DNA of 9,323 bases from JAOUEA01 sp041287635 (GCA_041287635.1 JBGGNG010000169.1:1-9323), one strand, 5' to 3'. Counted from the first letter of the stretch, positions 1 to 5,777 are shown. Notes: a model not told the origin generated them from the letters alone. A program made the numbers and translations.

Positions 1-1
1 C

Positions 2-892
2 ACCACGAGCATCCAGGGGCTCGCCCGCGCGCTCGCCGGCACGACCGGCAGCCAGCCGCTCGCGCTGGTGGGGGCGCTGCTGCTCGTGGTGGGGCTCGGG
101 TTCAAGGTCTCGCTCGTGCCGTTCCACATGTGGACGCCCGACGTCTACCAGGGGGCCCCGAGCCCCGTGACGGCGTTCATGTCGGCCGCGACGAAGGCCG
201 CCGTGTTCGTGGCGCTCGTGCGCGTGCTCGACGTCGCCTTCGTGGCACTGCAGTGGGATCTCGCGCCGGCGATCGCCGCTCTCTCGGCGCTCTCGATGGT
301 GGTCGGCAGCGTGCTCGCGATCGCCCAACGCGACGTCAAGCGCATGCTCGCCTACTCCGCCGTCGCGCAGGCGGGCTTCATCCTGTCGGCCTTCGTCGAG
401 CCCGGCCGTGACGGCATCGCCGCTGCGTTGTTCTACCTGATCACGTACGGCGCCGCGGCGCTCGGCGCTTTCGGGGTCGTGATGTTGATCTCCGGCGGTA
501 TCCGGGAGCAGACGGGGTTCGACCGCTTCCGTGGGCTCGGGCGCAGCCAGCCCGTGCTCGCCGTGCTGCTGACGGTCTTCCTGCTCTCGCTCGCGGGCAT
601 CCCCCCGACCGCCGGGTTCGCCGCGAAGGTGCTGGTGTTCGGCGCCGCCACGACGGCGGGCTATTGGCCGCTCGTGCTGATCGGCGCGTTGGCGAGCGTG
701 GCCGGCGCCTTCTTCTACCTGCGCGTCGTCGCGCTGATGGCGATGCGGGAACCCCAGGGCGAGGACATCGCCGATCCCGCGCCGCTGCCGAGGCTGGTGC
801 TCGCCGTGCCGGCCGTGATGGTGGTGGTGCTGGGTATCGTGCCGGGCGTGATCGTGCCGTTGCTGCAGGAAGCCGGGGTGCTCACATGGTGA
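2..892 (+). CDS. nuoN: NADH-quinone oxidoreductase subunit N, 5' end outside the window
   Basis: This is the C-terminal 296 residues of NuoN, one of the three antiporter-like proton-pumping subunits in the complex I membrane arm. The frame is open from base 2, so the gene begins upstream; the GTG at 68 is internal. The family signature GFKVSLVPFHMWTPDVYQGA starts at base 98. Two lysines fit the half-channel lysines of the family: codon 104-106 (GFK) and codon 194-196 (ATK). A third, codon 626-628 in the GIPPTAGFAAK segment, sits where NuoN has lysine and NuoL/NuoM have other charged residues. The rest is alternating hydrophobic helices typical of the Proton_antipo_M family. NuoN is normally the last gene of a nuo operon, and the next gene here is not a nuo gene, so this probably closes a cluster that starts upstream. 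Identity is firm; membership in a separate cluster is inference. Confidence 0.95.
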   Translation, partial: TTSIQGLARALAGTTGSQPLALVGALLLVVGLGFKVSLVPFHMWTPDVYQGAPSPVTAFMSAATKAAVFVALVRVLDVAFVALQWDLAPAIAALSALSMVVGSVLAIAQRDVKRMLAYSAVAQAGFILSAFVEPGRDGIAAALFYLITYGAAALGAFGVVMLISGGIREQTGFDRFRGLGRSQPVLAVLLTVFLLSLAGIPPTAGFAAKVLVFGAATTAGYWPLVLIGALASVAGAFFYLRVVALMAMREPQGEDIADPAPLPRLVLAVPAVMVVVLGIVPGVIVPLLQEAGVLTW

Positions 893-900
893 TCGACAGC

Positions 901-907
901 GAGGAGG
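901..907 (+). promoter_or_regulatory. Shine-Dalgarno site of the polyprenyl synthase gene
   Basis: GAGGAGG lies 7 bases before the ATG at 915. It is a near-perfect match to the anti-Shine-Dalgarno sequence and fixes the start of the prenyl synthase. It sits in the 22-base gap after nuoN, which suggests the two genes share a transcript. Confidence 0.7.
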
Positions 908-914
908 ACGACCG

Positions 915-1925
915 ATGAGCCGCCGGGTGATCCCCGGGCTGGAACCGCCCGACGCGACGCTCGAGTCCGAGGTGCGCACGCGCCTGGATCAGGTCGAGGA
1001 GGCGCTCGAGAAGTCGGTGCAGGTCGAGGCTTCGGGCATGCTGACCGAGACCTCGTCGTACCTGATCGCCGCGGGCGGGAAGCGGTTCCGCGCGATGCTG
1101 GTGCTGTTGGCCGGCTATTTCGGCGACCCGGGAGACCCGCGGCTCGTGCCCGGCTCGGTCTCGATCGAGCTGGTGCACCTCGCGACGCTGTACCACGACG
1201 ACGTGATCGACGAGGCCGATGCCCGCCGTGGCGCGCCGAGCGCGAACGTCCGCTGGGACAACACGGTCGCGATCCTCACCGGCGACTACCTCTTCGCGCG
1301 TGCCTCGGAGATCTCGACCGATCTCGGCACCGATGTCTGCCGGCTCCTCGCCCGCACGATCGCGGTGCTCTGCGACGGGCAGATCCGCGAGGTCTCGAGC
1401 TCGGCCAAGGTCGAGCAGGAGATCTCGAACTACCTCGAGATCATCCGCTGCAAGACGGCCTCGCTGATCGGCACCTCATGCCGCCTCGGGGGCATGCTCT
1501 CCGACGCCGAGCCCGAGCATGTCGATGTGCTCGAGGAGTTCGGCGACGCCCTCGGCATGGCCTACCAGCTCTCCGACGACATCATGGACATCACGTCGTC
1601 GCAGATGGAGCTCGGGAAGGAACCGGGTCAGGACCTGCGTGAGGGCGTCTACACGCTGCCGGTGCTGCATGCGCTGGCCCACGACGAGCACCGAGAGGAG
1701 CTCGCACGCATCCTGTCGCATGGCTCGCCCGACGGCGAGATGCTCGATCGGGCGCTCGAGATCGTGCGGGCAGGGGGGTCGGTCGGCGCCGCGCGGGCCG
1801 CCGTGACCGACGAGGTGCGGCGGGCCACCGAGCTCGCCGAGCGACTGCCCGACGGGGCGTCGCGGCACGCGCTGATCCAGCTCGCGAAGTTCCTGGCGGT
1901 GCGGTGCGGGGCGGAGGCCTCGTGA
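915..1925 (+). CDS. Long-chain trans-polyprenyl diphosphate synthase
   Basis: The 336-residue protein belongs to the trans-isoprenyl diphosphate synthase family (polyprenyl_synt), which adds isopentenyl diphosphate units to an allylic primer in the cytoplasm. It has GGKRFR at residues 54-59 (substrate binding), the first Asp-rich motif DDVID at 95-99 and the second, DDIMD, at 221-225, then GKEPGQDLREG at 234-244. All Mg-binding aspartates are present and the length is normal, so it should be active. The residue five places before the first motif is Ala90. A small residue there, rather than Tyr or Phe, is known to allow long products, so a heptaprenyl to nonaprenyl chain is likely; exact length cannot be read from sequence. 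The likely role is the menaquinone side chain, fitting its place between nuoN and nuoA. Family members are named ispB, hepT or grcC in different organisms; I give no symbol because product length is unknown. Confidence 0.93.
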   Translation: MSRRVIPGLEPPDATLESEVRTRLDQVEEALEKSVQVEASGMLTETSSYLIAAGGKRFRAMLVLLAGYFGDPGDPRLVPGSVSIELVHLATLYHDDVIDEADARRGAPSANVRWDNTVAILTGDYLFARASEISTDLGTDVCRLLARTIAVLCDGQIREVSSSAKVEQEISNYLEIIRCKTASLIGTSCRLGGMLSDAEPEHVDVLEEFGDALGMAYQLSDDIMDITSSQMELGKEPGQDLREGVYTLPVLHALAHDEHREELARILSHGSPDGEMLDRALEIVRAGGSVGAARAAVTDEVRRATELAERLPDGASRHALIQLAKFLAVRCGAEAS

Positions 1926-1961
1926 GGGGTCGTGAACCCGTGCAGGGCTCGGAGGAGGCGC

Positions 1962-1970
1962 TGCTAGGAT
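1962..1970 (+). promoter_or_regulatory. Candidate extended -10 promoter element upstream of nuoA
   Basis: TGCTAGGAT contains TAGGAT at 1965-1970, a form of the -10 hexamer common in actinobacterial sigma-70 type promoters, with an extended TGN at 1962-1964. Transcription would begin near 1977, giving a leader of about 22 bases before the nuoA ATG. No clear TTGACA-like -35 is seen about 17 bases upstream, which an extended -10 can partly offset. It lies in the only gap of the nuoA-nuoM unit large enough to hold a promoter. The perfect palindrome GGGCGCCC at 1973-1980 overlaps the predicted start point, but I assign it no function. Confidence 0.4.
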
Positions 1971-1998
1971 ACGGGCGCCCGAGGAGCCTTCCACTGTC

Positions 1999-2364
1999 AT
2001 GAGCGATTACTACGCCTCATACGGAGTCGTGCTGGCGGTCCTGGCCGCAGGTGCGCTGTTGGTCGCCGTGGCCTTCACGACGGCTCGGTTGGTGGCCCCC
2101 AGCAAGCCCAACCGCGAGAAGCTCACCACCTACGAGTGCGGTATCGACCCGGTGGGGCAGGGCTGGTCCCAGAGCCACGTGCGCTACTACGTGTACGGGT
2201 TCCTCTTCGTGATCTTCGACGTCGAGAGCGTGTTCCTGTTCCCCTGGGCACGGGTGCTCGAGGACATCGGCTACGCGGCCGTAGTCGAGATGGCGATCTT
2301 CATCGCGATCCTGGCCGTCGGCCTCCTGTACGCGTGGCGCAAGGGGGTCCTGCGGTGGGCCTGA
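1999..2364 (+). CDS. nuoA: NADH-quinone oxidoreductase subunit A
   Basis: This 121-residue protein is NuoA, a small three-helix membrane subunit at the junction of the membrane and peripheral arms, near the quinone channel. Helices fall at about residues 9-30, 65-85 and 94-112. The loop after helix 1 carries the family signature YECG at 45-48, and helix 2 carries FDVE at 73-76, with the two conserved acidic residues followed by VFLFPWA. Length is normal. The ATG is preceded by GAGGAG at 1981-1986, 12 bases away, a rather long spacing. It is the first gene of a nine-gene run after a 73-base gap with a candidate promoter. Its last ten bases overlap the start of nuoB. Confidence 0.97.
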   Translation: MSDYYASYGVVLAVLAAGALLVAVAFTTARLVAPSKPNREKLTTYECGIDPVGQGWSQSHVRYYVYGFLFVIFDVESVFLFPWARVLEDIGYAAVVEMAIFIAILAVGLLYAWRKGVLRWA

Positions 2365-2864
2365 TCACCGAGAAGACCCCACTGCCCAGGATCCAGCCCG
2401 TGAAGTTCATCCTCAACTGGGGACGCCGCTACTCGCTCTGGGTCATGAACTTCGGTCTCGCCTGCTGCGCGATCGAGTTCATCGCCGCCTCGACCGCCAA
2501 GAACGACTTCATCCGGCTCGGCGTGATACCGACCGCCCACGGACCTCGCCAGGCTGACCTGCTCGTGGTGGCCGGCACCCTGACCGACAAGATGGCGCCG
2601 GCGCTCAAGCGCGTGTATGAACAGATGCCCGACCCGAAGTACGTGATCTCGTTCGGCTCGTGCTCGAACTGTGGCGGCCCCTACTGGGACAGCTACTCGG
2701 TGACGAAGGGCGTCGATCAGATCGTGCCGATCGACGTCTACGTGCCGGGGTGCCCGCCGCGTCCTGAGGCTCTGCTGCACGGCATCATCGAGTTGCAGCG
2801 CAAGATCAAGGACGAGGACATCGCGGAGAAGTTCGGTGGAACGGTCCAGCCCGCTGTCTCCTGA
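2355..2864 (+). CDS. nuoB: NADH-quinone oxidoreductase subunit B, divergent type
   Basis: NuoB holds 4Fe-4S cluster N2, the last electron carrier before quinone. I chose the GTG at 2355, giving 169 residues and a 10-base overlap with nuoA; the frame is open further upstream but that part reads only the out-of-frame nuoA sequence. Expected N2 ligands are all present: the tandem Cys37-Cys38 in LACCAIE, Cys103 in GSCSNCGG, and Cys133 in VPGCPPRPEAL. An extra Cys106 follows the third ligand; E. coli NuoB, as I recall it, has Ser there. The segment at residues 55-67 reads LGVIPTAHGPRQA where classical NuoB has a form like RFGAEVFRASPRQA, so the part near the quinone-site partner NuoD is altered. 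NuoB normally docks on NuoD, yet no nuoD is present in this run. Identity as a NuoB-family protein is firm; full complex I function is inferred. Confidence 0.95.
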   Translation: MGLITEKTPLPRIQPVKFILNWGRRYSLWVMNFGLACCAIEFIAASTAKNDFIRLGVIPTAHGPRQADLLVVAGTLTDKMAPALKRVYEQMPDPKYVISFGSCSNCGGPYWDSYSVTKGVDQIVPIDVYVPGCPPRPEALLHGIIELQRKIKDEDIAEKFGGTVQPAVS

Positions 2865-3357
2865 CGAGGCCACCTCACGGCTGCGGGCGCAGTTCGGCGC
2901 CGACGTCGTCGACGCCACCGAGCAGCACGGTCACACCGTCGCAACGGTGACACGCCAGCGGTACCACGACGTGTGCCGGTTCGTGCGCGACGAGCCGGAG
3001 TTCGCCTGCGACTACGCGGACTTCACCGCAGGCGTCGACTGGGGCGAGGAGCGAGGGTTCGAGGTCGTGACGCACCTGTTCTCGACGACGCACCACCACA
3101 ACGTTCGGGTGAAGGTCGTGGTTCCCTACGACGACGCCGTCGTCCCGACCGTGAGCGACCTGTGGGCGACGTGCGACTGGCACGAGCGCGAGACCGCCGA
3201 GATGTTCGGCATCCGCTTCCAGGGGCACCCGAAGCCGGTGAAGCTGCTGCTCTCCGAGCCGTTCGAGGGTCATCCCCTCCGCAAGGACTTCGCGTTGATG
3301 ACCCGTGAGGCCAAGCCGTGGCCCGGCGCGGTCGAAGGCGAGGAGGACGAGGAGTGA
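2836..3357 (+). CDS. nuoC: NADH-quinone oxidoreductase subunit C (30 kDa family)
   Basis: NuoC is a cofactor-free peripheral-arm subunit packing against NuoD and NuoB. The 173-residue protein has the 30 kDa family signature: WHERETAEMFGI at residues 115-126, then GHP at 130-132 and GHPLRKDF at 145-152. The GTG at 2836 is the only usable start, since no other ATG or GTG precedes the conserved region; GGAG at 2825-2828 lies 7 bases before it. It overlaps the end of nuoB by 29 bases. The protein stops after a short acidic tail (GEEDEE), with no NuoD domain attached, so this is not the fused NuoCD seen in E. coli. The codons of that tail supply the ribosome-binding site of nuoH. The next gene is nuoH, not nuoD, which is the oddest feature of the locus. 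Confidence 0.96.
   Translation: MERSSPLSPDEATSRLRAQFGADVVDATEQHGHTVATVTRQRYHDVCRFVRDEPEFACDYADFTAGVDWGEERGFEVVTHLFSTTHHHNVRVKVVVPYDDAVVPTVSDLWATCDWHERETAEMFGIRFQGHPKPVKLLLSEPFEGHPLRKDFALMTREAKPWPGAVEGEEDEE
3341..3346 (+). promoter_or_regulatory. Shine-Dalgarno site that decides the nuoH start
   Basis: AGGAGG lies 7 bases before the GTG at 3354, inside the codons for the acidic tail of NuoC. It favours the GTG at 3354 over the upstream in-frame GTG at 3318, which would add an Arg-rich stretch that merely reads nuoC out of frame. Confidence 0.65.
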
Positions 3358-4367
3358 TCGACCTCGTCGCGCAGGCAAGCACCTCGTTCATCGACGACCT
3401 GTCGTCGAACTTCTGGGTGGCGCTGATCCTGAAGACGGTGCTCGTGATGGCCTTCTTCCTGATCGTGCCGCTCGTGGTGGGCTACGCCGAGCACAAGGTG
3501 CTGGCGCACATGCAATCGCGCATGGGCCCGATGGAGGCCGGTGTGTTCCACGGGTGGGCGCAGCTGATCGCCGACGGTGTGAAGTTCATCCAGAAGGAGA
3601 ACGTCGTTCCCGAGGCGGCCGACCGCACGATCTTCACCCTCGCCCCCGCCGTGGCGATGGTGCCCTACATCGCGATCCTCGTCGTGCTGCCGTTCAGCGA
3701 CTCGCTGTTCGCCCTCGACCTCGACATCGGCATCTTCTTCGTGATGGCGATGTCGAGCGTCTCGGTGATCGGGGTGCTCATGGCCGGGTGGTCGAGCGCC
3801 AACAAGTTCTCGTTGATCGGCGCCCTGCGAGCCGCCGCGCAGCTGATCGCCTACGAACTGCCGCTCGTACTCGCCGCCGCCGGCGTCGTGATGCTCTCGG
3901 GGGTCACCTCGATGGTCGGCATCGTCGAGGCGCAGGAATCGATGTGGTACGTGATCCCGCTCTTCCCGCTCTTCCTCATCTTCATGGTCGCCTCCCTCGC
4001 CGAGTTGAGCCGCACGCCGTTCGATATGCCGGTCGCCGATTCCGAGATCATCTACGGCGCGTACACCGAGTACGGAGGCCTGAAGTTCGCGTTCTTCCTG
4101 CTCGCGGAGTACGCGGGCATCGTTGCCCTGTCGGGCATCGCGGCCGTGCTGTTCCTCGGGGGGTACCAGGGCCTGCCGGGCATCCCGCTTCCCGACCCGA
4201 TCTGGATGGCGGGCAAGATCGGCGTCCTCTCGTTCTTCATCATCTGGCTCCGGGCCACCTACCCTCGACTCCGCGAGGACCAGCTGCAGCGGTTCGCGTG
4301 GCTCACGCTCATCCCGATCTCGCTCGTATGGATCCTGGGCGCGGCCGTCTTCAAGGTCGCGTTCTGA
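3354..4367 (+). CDS. nuoH: NADH-quinone oxidoreductase subunit H, divergent quinone-site loops
   Basis: NuoH (ND1 family) is the membrane subunit that forms most of the quinone channel and links quinone chemistry to proton pumping. From the GTG at 3354 the protein has 337 residues and about eight hydrophobic helices. Recognisable blocks are LIADGVKFIQKENVVP at residues 71-86, GWSSANKFSLIGALRAAAQ at 145-163 and AELSRTPFDMPVADSEIIYG at 216-235, then TEY at 238-240. Two signatures are altered. The usual GPNRVGP reads GPMEAGVFHG from residue 58, one residue longer. In the acidic loop, FDxPEAExE reads FDMPVADSE: Val227 replaces the Glu matching E. coli E216, and Asp229 replaces E218, while Asp224, Glu231 and Glu239 are kept. 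The start overlaps the nuoC stop as GTGA. NuoH family assignment is secure; altered quinone handling is inference. Confidence 0.96.
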   Translation: MIDLVAQASTSFIDDLSSNFWVALILKTVLVMAFFLIVPLVVGYAEHKVLAHMQSRMGPMEAGVFHGWAQLIADGVKFIQKENVVPEAADRTIFTLAPAVAMVPYIAILVVLPFSDSLFALDLDIGIFFVMAMSSVSVIGVLMAGWSSANKFSLIGALRAAAQLIAYELPLVLAAAGVVMLSGVTSMVGIVEAQESMWYVIPLFPLFLIFMVASLAELSRTPFDMPVADSEIIYGAYTEYGGLKFAFFLLAEYAGIVALSGIAAVLFLGGYQGLPGIPLPDPIWMAGKIGVLSFFIIWLRATYPRLREDQLQRFAWLTLIPISLVWILGAAVFKVAF

Positions 4368-4387
4368 CGGACAAGGACGACTGACGC

Positions 4388-4978
4388 GTGGCCATCGACA
4401 CGACCGCCCACGAGGACCAGCCGGAGTCCGGTGTGGGTCAGGGCCTGCTCAAGGGCCTCGGCGTCACGCTGAAGACGATGCTGCGACCGGCCGTGACAGT
4501 GCAGTACCCGCACGTGAAGCCCGACCTGCCGGCGCGGACGCGTGGCGTGATCGCCCTGAAGCAGGAGAACTGCACGGTCTGCTACAAGTGCTCGCGCGAG
4601 TGCCCCGACTGGTGCATCTACATCGACGCCCACAAGGAGACGCACGAGCCGGCGGGAGGCGGTCGAGGCCGCTCGATGAAGGTGCTCGACCGGTTCGCGA
4701 TCGACTACGCGCTCTGCATGTACTGCGGCATATGCGTCGAGGTCTGCCCGTTCGACGCGCTGTTCTGGAGCCCCGAGTTCGAGTACGCCGAGTACGAGAT
4801 CGACCTGCTCACGCACGAGAAGGAGCGGCTCGAGGAGTGGACCTACACGGTGCTGCCTCCGCCCGCCCTGGAGGACGGCGCCACTCCTGTCCCAGAGAGC
4901 GCTCAAGGAGCCGAAGGCGGTCGCGCAGGAGGAAGCGCTCAAGCAGCCGAAGGCGGTAGCGCGGGAGGAAGCTCGTGA
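4388..4978 (+). CDS. nuoI: NADH-quinone oxidoreductase subunit I, 2x[4Fe-4S] ferredoxin-like
   Basis: NuoI carries clusters N6a and N6b, passing electrons toward NuoB. The 196-residue protein has both full ferredoxin motifs, each CxxCxxCxxxCP: Cys62, 65, 68, 72 and Cys110, 113, 116, 120. The stretch between motifs (HKETHEPAGGGRGRSM) looks about nine residues longer than in E. coli NuoI as I recall it, and is Gly-rich. The GTG at 4388 follows an in-frame TGA at 4382-4384, so the start is fixed; AAGGA at 4373-4377 lies 10 bases upstream. The gap to nuoH is 20 bases, and the stop overlaps the nuoJ start as GTGA. After about residue 165 the protein ends in a low-complexity Ala/Gly/Ser tail with two copies of a 12-residue unit (171-182 and 183-194), not part of the family fold. 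I see no NuoF, G or E nearby to feed it electrons. Confidence 0.97.
   Translation: MAIDTTAHEDQPESGVGQGLLKGLGVTLKTMLRPAVTVQYPHVKPDLPARTRGVIALKQENCTVCYKCSRECPDWCIYIDAHKETHEPAGGGRGRSMKVLDRFAIDYALCMYCGICVEVCPFDALFWSPEFEYAEYEIDLLTHEKERLEEWTYTVLPPPALEDGATPVPESAQGAEGGRAGGSAQAAEGGSAGGSS
4898..4969 (+). repeat. 36-base tandem duplication in the 3' end of nuoI
   Basis: Two adjacent in-frame 36-base units, 4898-4933 and 4934-4969, differ at 3 positions by my count. Both encode the pattern SAQxAEGGxAGG. The end of each unit contains GGAGGAAGC; in the second copy this serves as the ribosome-binding site of nuoJ. The start of a third unit (AGC) follows and is cut short by the stop. It looks like a slippage or unequal-crossover duplication that kept both the frame and the signal. 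Confidence 0.9.
4964..4968 (+). promoter_or_regulatory. Shine-Dalgarno site of nuoJ inside the nuoI repeat
   Basis: GGAGG lies 6 bases before the nuoJ GTG at 4975. It forms the end of the second 36-base repeat unit in nuoI. The first unit holds a matching copy at 4928-4932 with no start codon at suitable spacing. Confidence 0.6.
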
Positions 4979-5478
4979 GCGCCCAGGAGTACGCGTTCCT
5001 CGTGTTCGCCGTGATCGGCGGGCTCTCGGCGATCGCGGTCGTCACGGCGCGCAACGTCGTGCACGCCGCGCTCTACCTCGTGGTCTCGCTGCTCTCGGTG
5101 GCGGGTGTCTACCTGCTGCTGGGCGCCGAGTTCGTCGCGTGGGTCCAGATCCTGATCTACGTCGGCGCGATCGTGATCCTGTTCCTGTTCGGTCTGATGC
5201 TCACGAAGGCTCCGATCGGACGAGACACGCTCGACAACCAGCAGCGTGGCATCGGCGCGCTCGTCGGGGTCGGGGTGTTCGCGGGCCTCGTCTTCCTGAT
5301 CCAGGAGGCGTTCCCCGTGCAGGACGCGGTCGCCTTCGAGGCGGTGCAGGGCAGCACCGACGTCATCGGTCAGGCGATCTTCCGCAACTACGTGCTGCCG
5401 TTCGAGGCGGTCTCGTTCCTGCTGCTGGCCGCGCTGATCGGGGCGATCGTGCTCGCGCGCAAGGACGATGCCTCGTGA
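4975..5478 (+). CDS. nuoJ: NADH-quinone oxidoreductase subunit J
   Basis: NuoJ (ND6 family) is a five-helix membrane subunit near the junction between NuoH and the pumping subunits. The 167-residue protein shows the family opening NVVHAALYLVVSLLSVAGVY at residues 27-46, then AEFVAWVQILIYVGAIVILF at 51-70, whose Tyr-Val-Gly segment corresponds to the flexible helix 3. It ends with LPFEAVSFLLLAALIGAIVL at 141-160 and a short charged tail. Length is typical. The GTG start overlaps the nuoI stop by four bases (GTGA), which suggests translational coupling, and the stop overlaps nuoK in the same way. No key residue appears missing. Confidence in identity is high from the two conserved hydrophobic blocks and the position before nuoK. 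Confidence 0.97.
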   Translation: MSAQEYAFLVFAVIGGLSAIAVVTARNVVHAALYLVVSLLSVAGVYLLLGAEFVAWVQILIYVGAIVILFLFGLMLTKAPIGRDTLDNQQRGIGALVGVGVFAGLVFLIQEAFPVQDAVAFEAVQGSTDVIGQAIFRNYVLPFEAVSFLLLAALIGAIVLARKDDAS

Positions 5479-5777
5479 TCAGGCTGCCGCTCGTGTTGAT
5501 GTTCTCGGCGCTGCTGTTCTCGGCCGGGGTCTACGGGGTGCTGGCTCGCCGCAACGCCGTGATGGTGCTGATGGCGATCGAGCTGATGCTGAACGCCGTC
5601 AACGTGAACCTGGTGGCCTTCGCGTCGTCGCTGCAGCAGATGACCGGCCAGGTCTTCGCGCTGTTCGTGATCGCCGTGGCCGCCGCCGAGGTCGGCATCG
5701 GGCTCGCGATCGTGATCTTGCTGTTCCGCACGCGTGAGTCGATCAACGTGGACGAGGTGAACCTGCTCAAGTGGTGA
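5475..5777 (+). CDS. nuoK: NADH-quinone oxidoreductase subunit K
   Basis: NuoK (ND4L family) is a three-helix membrane subunit in the proton path between NuoJ and NuoN. From the GTG at 5475 the protein is 100 residues, the usual length. The two buried glutamates essential in E. coli, Glu36 and Glu72, fall at exactly those numbers here: Glu36 in IELMLNAVNVN and Glu72 in AAAEVGIGLA. The frame is open upstream, but that part only reads nuoJ out of frame, and the GTGA overlap at 5475-5478 matches the neighbours. AAGGA at 5461-5465 lies 9 bases before the start. The pumping residues are intact, so this subunit should be able to carry protons. Confidence 0.97.
   Translation: MIRLPLVLMFSALLFSAGVYGVLARRNAVMVLMAIELMLNAVNVNLVAFASSLQQMTGQVFALFVIAVAAAEVGIGLAIVILLFRTRESINVDEVNLLKW

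Noticed and set aside
886..918. Ten-residue minicistron between nuoN and the prenyl synthase, ending in an ATGA overlap
   Set aside because: It has no clear ribosome site of its own and its codons simply contain the Shine-Dalgarno site of the synthase.
1926..1998. Possible transcription terminator after the prenyl synthase
   Set aside because: Only short imperfect arms (for example GGGT/ACCC at 1927-1939) are present, with no long stem and no T-run.
3318..3353. Upstream GTG start for nuoH
   Set aside because: It would add a basic stretch that only reads nuoC out of frame; the GTG at 3354 has a well-placed AGGAGG and the stop/start overlap used at neighbouring genes.
3300..3400. Remnant of a deleted or frameshifted nuoD between nuoC and nuoH
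   Set aside because: The two genes overlap by four bases and both ends are normal, leaving no room for a remnant.
3305..4384. Long + strand frame overlapping nuoH in another frame
   Set aside because: It is Arg-rich and lacks hydrophobic helices or family motifs, while nuoH in the other frame is fully conserved. It is a GC-bias shadow.
4376..4978. Independent ferredoxin gene instead of nuoI
   Set aside because: The spacing of the two ferredoxin motifs, the N-terminal amphipathic segment, the FWSPEFEYAEY segment after the second motif and the position between nuoH and nuoJ all fit NuoI.
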